This document shows, piece by piece, positions 1 through 4,152 of a stretch of 6,762 bases of DNA. The position numbers and the translations under genes are program-made. Every line of letters starts with the position of its first letter. The first letter of the stretch is position 1. Under the pieces are notes generated by a model. It did no database searches. It was given only the letters and a program-made list of their open reading frames with translations, and had not been told where the DNA came from. The stretch covers positions 1 to 6,762 of the forward strand of contig JAAZIZ010000401.1 in assembly GCA_012800565.1 (NCBI GenBank), given 5' to 3'. This DNA is from Lentisphaerota bacterium. GTDB taxonomy: Bacteria; Verrucomicrobiota; Lentisphaeria; Oligosphaerales; Oligosphaeraceae.

Positions 1-182
1 CTGTGAAATCTTTCTTTTTTCTTGAGGAATTCCTGTAAAATCATAGTGATTCTTAATTTCGACAATCTGCGCTTAGCTGCGTTATCTGTGGATAAAATGC
101 GCCCGAAAACCTTTTTGGACATCCTCTAAGTATGAAGCCCCTCCCGGTTAACCTCTGTGCCGCGGTGCGATTTGTCTATTTA

Positions 183-235
183 CGGAATCACGATATCTTA
201 TGGCTGTGACATCTATATTCCGGAGTGATTTTTTT
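183..235 (+). promoter_or_regulatory. Terminator-like hairpin with an alternative pairing (possible attenuator) ahead of the ZIP gene
   Basis: Two pairings compete. In the first, AATCAC (186-191) pairs with GTGATT (225-230); GATAT (192-196) can extend it against ATATT (215-219), leaving a five-base bulge, and a run of T residues (229-235) overlaps and follows the stem, as in an intrinsic terminator. In the second, CGGAAT (183-188) pairs exactly with ATTCCG (217-222). Both use bases 186-188 and 217-219, so they cannot form together. A third pairing, CCGGA (220-224) with TCCGG (240-244), also competes. The T run ends 59 bases before the ATG. This resembles the expression platform of an attenuator or riboswitch. 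No known ligand-binding motif was recognised, and the stems are only moderately stable, so function is inference. Confidence 0.3.
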
Positions 236-281
236 GCGGTCCGGCTTTTCAGGCTGGGTTGCGAGAATAGGTTTTGCGCCT

Positions 282-290
282 GGAGAAGGA
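282..290 (+). promoter_or_regulatory. Ribosome binding site that fixes the ZIP start
   Basis: GGAGAAGGA lies four bases before ATG 295. An in-frame TTG at 274 lies upstream of this site and has no comparable purine-rich sequence in front of it, so ATG 295 is preferred. Confidence 0.75.
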
Positions 291-294
291 CCGC

Positions 295-1047
295 ATGAAT
301 GTTTTGCTCACTGGGCTGATTATTGCTGCTTCGACCTTGATTGGCACGATAATCGGCTTTGCTTTCAAGAATATTCCGCATAAATACAACGATTTGCTTC
401 TGGGTGGAGCTGCAGGAGTGATGCTGGGAGCCGCGATATTGGGCCTGATTGTGCCGGCGGCAAACAGTGCCGGGCGCTTTTCGCTGCTGCTGACGGTCCT
501 GGGGGTGCTGGCTGGTGCATTGATGATCAGCATGCTGGACAAGGTGACCCCGCACCTGCATCTTCTGGCTGGCATAGACAAGGAGAGCCACGCTCATAAT
601 GCCGGCGTCAGCAAGGTCTTGCTGTTTGTGTCCGCCATTGCCATTCATAAGCTGCCGGAAGGCCTGGCGGCCGGAGTCAGCTTCGGCACCGAGAATATGA
701 ATGATGTGCTGACCGTGGCCGGGAGCATTTCCCTGCAGAACATCCCGGAGGCGATGGTGGTGGTGGCACCGCTGCTGGCCATCGGGGTCACCCGTTTCCG
801 GGCCATGCTGATTTCCCTGGGTATCGGAGTAATCAGCATGATCGGCACGTTTATGGGCTATTATCTGGTCAATATGACCTCCGCGCTGCTGCCGTTCCTG
901 CTGGCATTTGCCGGTGGAACCATGCTGTATGTGATCAGCGATGAAATGATTCCCGAAACTCATGCACACGGATACGAAAAGCAGGCGACTTTCTCACTGC
1001 TCTCAGGATTCATGCTGATTCTGGTCATCCAGAAACTGCTCGGATGA
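295..1047 (+). CDS. ZIP-family divalent metal transporter
   Basis: A 250-residue integral membrane protein predicted to carry Zn2+ or a related divalent metal across the cytoplasmic membrane. About eight hydrophobic segments are visible (roughly residues 2-24, 33-54, 62-80, 107-129, 136-162, 168-191, 195-217, 231-249), the usual ZIP topology and length for bacterial GufA/ZupT-type members. The signature metal-site helices are present: HKLPEG at 118-123 in helix 4 and QNIPEA at 148-153 in helix 5. The conserved SDEMIPETHAHG stretch is at 205-216 after helix 7. The loop between helices 3 and 4 is histidine-rich (HLHLL near 87-91, HAHN near 99-102), as is common in ZIPs. The last G of the helix 5 PEG motif is A here. 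A hairpin-rich leader precedes the gene and the next gene follows on the same strand after 66 bases with no clear terminator. The family call is firm; the metal specificity and transport direction cannot be read from the sequence. Confidence 0.93.
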   Translation: MNVLLTGLIIAASTLIGTIIGFAFKNIPHKYNDLLLGGAAGVMLGAAILGLIVPAANSAGRFSLLLTVLGVLAGALMISMLDKVTPHLHLLAGIDKESHAHNAGVSKVLLFVSAIAIHKLPEGLAAGVSFGTENMNDVLTVAGSISLQNIPEAMVVVAPLLAIGVTRFRAMLISLGIGVISMIGTFMGYYLVNMTSALLPFLLAFAGGTMLYVISDEMIPETHAHGYEKQATFSLLSGFMLILVIQKLLG

Positions 1048-1103
1048 GCAGAAGCAGCGGCATATTTTTCGGGCTGGAATATTATGGACAGGTGAATAGA
1101 CTT

Positions 1104-1107
1104 GGAG
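1104..1107 (+). promoter_or_regulatory. Ribosome binding site that fixes the beta-helix protein start
   Basis: GGAG sits six bases before ATG 1114. The in-frame TTG at 1102 overlaps this site and would put four extra residues before the signal peptide, so ATG 1114 is chosen. Confidence 0.65.
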
Positions 1108-1113
1108 AACATT

Positions 1114-3297
1114 ATGCGTCTGAATGTCGTTTTTATGCTGTTGTTTGCAACTGCAGTTCTGGCAGCAGAGCTGGAATTCCGTCCCACGTTTGAGAGCTGC
1201 GGAGTTTATTTCTACACTGCGCAGCTGCGCTCCTGTCAGATTTCCTACCGGGAAAAGGGCAGCGAGGCATGGCTGCCGGCTTTTGAGCCGGTCTTTGACC
1301 GAAATTATAATGCCTGCTACCGCAGCAGCATCGTGGATTTGCGGGAAAATACCGAGTATGAGGTGCGGGTTGAGGGCTCCCGCATAGAGCCGGTCAGTGG
1401 AAGCTTCCGAACCTGGGCGGAAGAGGTGCCTATTGCCCGGGAAATAATCATTTCCCCGGCTGAGGCCGCAGACGGCGTGACCATCAGCGACAAAGGCAGC
1501 CCGGACGGATATATCTGCTATACCGCAGCTCCGGGAACGGTTATTTCCGGCGAAGGCAGGAGTGAGGCGCTGCTGCTGGACGGTGCCGAGTATGTGGTGG
1601 TCAGAAACCTGGTTCTCCGGGGCGGCAATAACTCTGGAATCAAATTGCAGAACTGCCGTTATGTCCGGGTGCAGAACTGCGAGATTTCCGAATGGTGCGA
1701 TGCTGCAAACTGGCAGCTTGACCGTGGTTCCGGGCGGATGCGCAATGCCCAGGGTGGGACGCTGTGGAACAAGAACGGCATCAACATCGACCGCGGCTGC
1801 GGGCAGGTGATCGAGCGTTGTTATATCTATGATCCGGCCCTGAGTGCCAATGCCTGGCGATATGGTCATCCTGACGGCCCCCAGGGCATCGCAGCCTGGA
1901 AACCTGAATCGACGGTGATCCGCTATAACGATATCTGCGGCAGCAGCTGGCGCTGGTGGAATGACGGCATTGCCGGAAGCGGCAATTTTGACTTGGATGG
2001 CGGCCTCAACCGTGATGCGGATGTCTACGGGAACTATATCGCTTTCGCCAATGACGACGCAATTGAGCTGGACGGCGGACAGCAGAACGTGCGCTGCTTC
2101 CGCAACTATTTTGAGCACTGCTTCATGGGGATCAGCGTGCAGGGCAGCATGACCGGGCCGTCATTCGTGTTCGAGAATCTGATCGTCCATCTCGGCGATG
2201 AATTCGGGGAACGCTCCAGTGCCTTCAAGACCGCGGATTTGTGGAATGGCACCTATACGGCCTCGTTTTTCTACCACAACACCTCGTTCAATCCCGGCGG
2301 AGTATTGAATATGCCTGAAAATATGCAGCTGGTGGCCCGGAACAATATCCTGCGGAAGATCAAGAGCCCGCTCCGCCGCTTCGTGAAGTGGGACCACTCC
2401 CATAATCTGGTCGAGCTGCCGGCCGGGTCTGCAGACTTGCTGGGGGAAGCGTCGTTCCCGGACGCGGAAAAAGGCGTATTTGTCCTCGCGGCTGATTCAC
2501 CTGGCATAGGTGCTGGCACCCGCATCCCGGGCTTGAACCAGACTCCGCCGGACATCGGGGTGCCCCGTAATCTGCAGCTGCCCCTGCGCCCGTTTGCGCT
2601 CCAGCTGCCGCAGCGCCGGCAGGTCAACTTCAGCGTCCAGGCGGGGCAGGCTTCCGCTCCGCAGGAGGTCGTGGTCCAGGCTGGCGCAGAACCCGTGAGT
2701 TTTACGGTGCGGAAAAGCGCCGATGACCTTTGGTTCGAAGTCGAGCCGCAGAGCGCAAACCTGCAGCCGGGCGAATCATTGTCCCTGACCGTCCGGGTCC
2801 GTCCCGAGCGGATGGACCGGCAAGTCAATTACCGCGGCGCTTTCTTCCTGCGCACGCCGGAAGGATGGTCGCGCCCAGTCACGGTCCGGGCGGTGACAGA
2901 CTTTGTCAAGAAAGATATTTCCAGTCCGGACTGCCTCGAATTTGTCCTGGGTTCGCCCTACAAGCAACTGCCGGATGGCGGCGTCCTCCTGGAGGGCGAG
3001 GAAATGGTCAAGTTCGAATTCGAGCATCCTGCAGACGGATACGTGTATCTGTTGTTGGAGGCCCGGGCGCCGGGGCCGATTGCGACTCACGACTCGGTCT
3101 GGCTTGGGGTCAATACCGAGACTCCGGAAGCATACGCGCCCTTGACCCGCATCTCCCAGGACGAGTTCAAGCTGCTTCGGGTTGGCAGTCATTTCCTGCC
3201 TGCGGGGAAGCATTACATAATGCTCAAACCACGGGAGACCATCGAGGCCAAACGCTTGTTTGTGACCCGAGATGTCACCGTGTTTGAAACACGCTGA
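1114..3297 (+). CDS. Secreted right-handed beta-helix protein, probable polysaccharide-active enzyme
   Basis: A 727-residue protein. Residues 1-18 form a signal peptide: MR, then a hydrophobic core, then a VLA/LAA cleavage site before ELEF, so export is expected. Residues about 19-105 look like a fibronectin-III-like beta-sandwich ending in the typical LRENTEYEVRV motif. Residues about 110-485 are a right-handed parallel beta-helix with repeated short strands and N/G turns (VVVRNLVLRGGNNSGIKL, VRVQNCEIS, ADVYGNYIAFANDDAIELDGG, VFENLIVHL), closing with SPGIGAG and PPDIGVPR, as is usual for this fold. Residues about 500-597 resemble an Ig-like sandwich (LQPGESLSLTVRV). Residues about 605-727 are a further, unassigned beta-rich module. 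Pectate lyases, GH28 and other lyases share the helix fold, and NDDAIELDGG recalls acidic catalytic turns, but substrate and activity cannot be assigned. The gene ends nine bases before the convergent yjbQ-like gene. Confidence 0.85.
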   Translation: MRLNVVFMLLFATAVLAAELEFRPTFESCGVYFYTAQLRSCQISYREKGSEAWLPAFEPVFDRNYNACYRSSIVDLRENTEYEVRVEGSRIEPVSGSFRTWAEEVPIAREIIISPAEAADGVTISDKGSPDGYICYTAAPGTVISGEGRSEALLLDGAEYVVVRNLVLRGGNNSGIKLQNCRYVRVQNCEISEWCDAANWQLDRGSGRMRNAQGGTLWNKNGINIDRGCGQVIERCYIYDPALSANAWRYGHPDGPQGIAAWKPESTVIRYNDICGSSWRWWNDGIAGSGNFDLDGGLNRDADVYGNYIAFANDDAIELDGGQQNVRCFRNYFEHCFMGISVQGSMTGPSFVFENLIVHLGDEFGERSSAFKTADLWNGTYTASFFYHNTSFNPGGVLNMPENMQLVARNNILRKIKSPLRRFVKWDHSHNLVELPAGSADLLGEASFPDAEKGVFVLAADSPGIGAGTRIPGLNQTPPDIGVPRNLQLPLRPFALQLPQRRQVNFSVQAGQASAPQEVVVQAGAEPVSFTVRKSADDLWFEVEPQSANLQPGESLSLTVRVRPERMDRQVNYRGAFFLRTPEGWSRPVTVRAVTDFVKKDISSPDCLEFVLGSPYKQLPDGGVLLEGEEMVKFEFEHPADGYVYLLLEARAPGPIATHDSVWLGVNTETPEAYAPLTRISQDEFKLLRVGSHFLPAGKHYIMLKPRETIEAKRLFVTRDVTVFETR

Positions 3298-3306
3298 TGG
3301 CGCGGC

Positions 3307-3708
3307 TCACTCCTGGGCGCTCTGCCAGAATACCCGCAGCCAGCGGGTGCGCGGCCCGTCGAAATCACAGAAGTAGACTCCCTGCCAGCGCCCCAGGTCC
3401 AAATGGCCATTGCGGACGGGCAGAGCCAGGGAAGAACCGATTATTGCCGCTTTGACGTGGGCGTCGCTGTTGCCGCCAGCATGCTGGAGGAATTCAGCTT
3501 GATAGGGCACCAGTCGCTCAAGGGTGGCCAGTAAGTCTTGTTTGACCGCCGGGTCGGCATTCTCATTGGTGGTGAGTCCCGCAGTGGTATGCGGGCAGAA
3601 GACATGACAGATGCCTACAGCCAGAGAAGGCGGCAGGAGAGCGTCAATTTGCTGAGTGATATCAATGACTTCGCAGCGGCAGCTGCTCTTGAGGGTTAAT
3701 TCTGCCAT
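3307..3708 (-). CDS. yjbQ: YjbQ/UPF0047 family protein (secondary thiamine-phosphate synthase-like)
   Basis: A 133-residue protein of normal length for UPF0047 (COG0432/TIGR00149). The family's landmarks are all present and in order: HTTAGL at 40-45, NENADP at 48-53, HAGGNSDAHVKA at 76-87, GSSLALPV at 91-98, LGRWQGVYFCDFDGPR at 105-120. The conserved histidines at 40, 76 and 84 are the expected metal-site residues of this small cytoplasmic family. Members can show weak thiamine phosphate synthase activity in Escherichia coli, but the physiological role is not settled and no thiamine genes are seen nearby. The start is secure because AGGAGG precedes ATG by four bases. It is the last gene of a leftward series and converges on the beta-helix gene. 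Confidence 0.93.
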   Translation of the reverse strand: MAELTLKSSCRCEVIDITQQIDALLPPSLAVGICHVFCPHTTAGLTTNENADPAVKQDLLATLERLVPYQAEFLQHAGGNSDAHVKAAIIGSSLALPVRNGHLDLGRWQGVYFCDFDGPRTRWLRVFWQSAQE

Positions 3709-3712
3709 AATT

Positions 3713-3718
3713 CCTCCT
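3713..3718 (-). promoter_or_regulatory. Consensus Shine-Dalgarno of the yjbQ-like gene
   Basis: On the minus strand the sequence reads AGGAGG-AATT-ATG, a full consensus site with a short four-base spacer. It is the strongest ribosome binding site in the window and suggests efficient independent translation of this gene. Confidence 0.85.
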
Positions 3719-3737
3719 GGGGTTGGATGATTTATGT

Positions 3738-4118
3738 CTATTTTGGCTCAGCCTTGGTGCTGATGCCACTTGCAGTTACTCTCACGAAGCTGGGGAATTC
3801 TCCCGCCAGGACTGCCAGTCCGGCGCAGAAAATCACGGTTGTCCAGCAGAAGCCAAAAAAATCAAGTTCCTGAATTATTAAAGTCTGGTTGCGCCGCCAG
3901 CACCATTCCCGCATCCAGGCGAAGCGCAGGGCTGCCAAAAGTGCAAACCCGCACAGAACTATAATTCCCGGAACGCTTTTTTGCAAATCTGCACGCGCAG
4001 ATGGTGCCGCACAATCTGTGCGCACAATCTTGAGATTTGCTGAACCAGAGCCTTGAAGAAAGACAGCTGTGTACAGCACACGGTGTCTAGTTTCGCTGAC
4101 GCATTGCCTTTTTTGCAA
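3738..4118 (-). CDS. Doubtful small membrane protein ORF, unknown family
   Basis: I do not recognise this 126-codon frame. It contains two hydrophobic segments, about residues 50-67 (from VPGIIVLCGFALLAALRFAW) and about 88-107 (around FFGFCWTTVIFCAGLAVLAG), joined by a basic, tryptophan-rich stretch (REWCWRRNQ), and could encode a two-helix inner-membrane protein. For: it fits tightly between neighbours on the same strand, 26 bases after the DUF4838 stop and 29 bases before the yjbQ ATG. Against: the only starts are TTG or GTG codons (TTG 4118, GTG or TTG further in), none has a good Shine-Dalgarno, and the first 45 residues look random. A shorter 82-residue version from TTG 3986 (reading LQKSVPGII) would begin just before the first helix and looks more natural. 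It may also be a decayed gene. Confidence 0.33.
   Translation of the reverse strand: MQKRQCVSETRHRVLYTAVFLQGSGSANLKIVRTDCAAPSARADLQKSVPGIIVLCGFALLAALRFAWMREWCWRRNQTLIIQELDFFGFCWTTVIFCAGLAVLAGEFPSFVRVTASGISTKAEPK
3983..4040. repeat. Cluster of nested inverted and direct repeats
   Basis: Several exact short repeats are packed into 58 bases. GCAAATCT (3983-3990) is the inverse of AGATTTGC (4033-4040). ATCTGC-ACGC-GCAGAT (3987-4002) is a perfect six-pair hairpin with a four-base loop. CGCACA-ATC-TGTGCG (4008-4022) is a second perfect six-pair hairpin. CGCACAATCT occurs twice, 13 bases apart (4008-4017 and 4021-4030). TGTGCGCACA (4017-4026) is a ten-base palindrome. Together they could fold as a closing stem around two hairpins, although the closing stem and the first hairpin share four bases. 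No T run follows on either strand, so this is not an ordinary terminator. Its role is unknown; a structured RNA, a protein-binding site or chance in a decaying region are all possible. Confidence 0.45.
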
Positions 4119-4152
4119 CCAATGCTATGGCTGGCTTTTTCTTTTCACTCAT
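4087..4152 (-). CDS. 21-codon ORF overlapping the DUF4838 stop; hypothetical
   Basis: The DUF4838 gene ends in ATGAGTGA, in which an ATG in another frame overlaps the stop by eight bases, the classic layout for translational coupling. GAGG lies three bases before this ATG, which is close for a Shine-Dalgarno site. The encoded peptide is short and strongly basic (starts MSEKKKPAIAL, ends KKAMRQRN) and stops at TAG 4087-4089. It could be a real coupled micro-peptide, the intact start of a gene now frameshifted relative to the membrane ORF that follows in a different frame, or chance. No family is recognised. Confidence 0.2.
   Translation of the reverse strand: MSEKKKPAIALVAKKAMRQRN

Larger units (their letters stand above)
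1..294. other. Upstream non-coding region and leader of the ZIP transporter gene
   Basis: No convincing protein gene lies here. The stretch holds a T-rich segment at 9-23, a 10-base palindrome AGGAATTCCT at 25-34, an 8-base palindrome GGTTAACC at 146-153, and a cluster of competing inverted repeats at 183-244 that is listed separately. A 25-codon reading frame (132-209) runs from an ATG to a TGA placed inside the hairpin loop, but it has no clear Shine-Dalgarno sequence. No good sigma-70 promoter is visible. The best spacing match is TCGACA (59-64), 17 bases, then TTATCT (82-87), and its -10 is poor. The region probably contains the promoter and 5' leader of the downstream transporter gene; this is inference from position. 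Confidence 0.5.

Noticed and set aside
25..34. Palindrome AGGAATTCCT
   Set aside because: Short isolated palindrome containing an EcoRI-type site, with no repeat partner or T run in the right orientation; likely chance.
59..98. Possible sigma-70 promoter (TCGACA, 17 bases, TTATCT; or TAAAAT at 93-98)
   Set aside because: Each candidate has only one good hexamer; not strong enough to annotate.
274..294. TTG 274 as start of the ZIP gene
   Set aside because: The strong GGAGAAGGA site lies downstream of it and correctly placed for ATG 295.
148..969. A 273-codon open frame on the minus strand opposite the ZIP gene
   Set aside because: Its product is rich in H, Q and R with no domain pattern, and it mirrors a clearly genuine membrane protein on the other strand; it is a shadow.
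1048..1113. Terminator between the ZIP and beta-helix genes
   Set aside because: There is a TTTTT run at 1064-1068 but no adjacent GC-rich stem; no terminator could be supported, so co-transcription remains open.
1003..2118. A 371-codon minus-strand frame opposite the beta-helix gene
   Set aside because: No ribosome binding site or recognisable domain, and it lies fully opposite the ZIP end and the beta-helix gene. Long antisense frames are expected in GC-rich coding DNA.
2271..3287. Overlapping 185-codon frames (minus 2271-2828 and plus 2730-3287) and a 145-codon minus frame in the 3' part of the beta-helix gene
   Set aside because: Arg/Pro/Gly/Ser-rich translations typical of wrong-frame reading of GC-rich sequence; the beta-helix frame continues through with sensible domains.
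4050..4080. Small dyad (GCTG-TACA-CAGC on the minus strand) followed by TGTCTTTCTTC as a terminator after the DUF4838 gene
   Set aside because: Only four pairs and an interrupted T tract; too weak for an intrinsic terminator.
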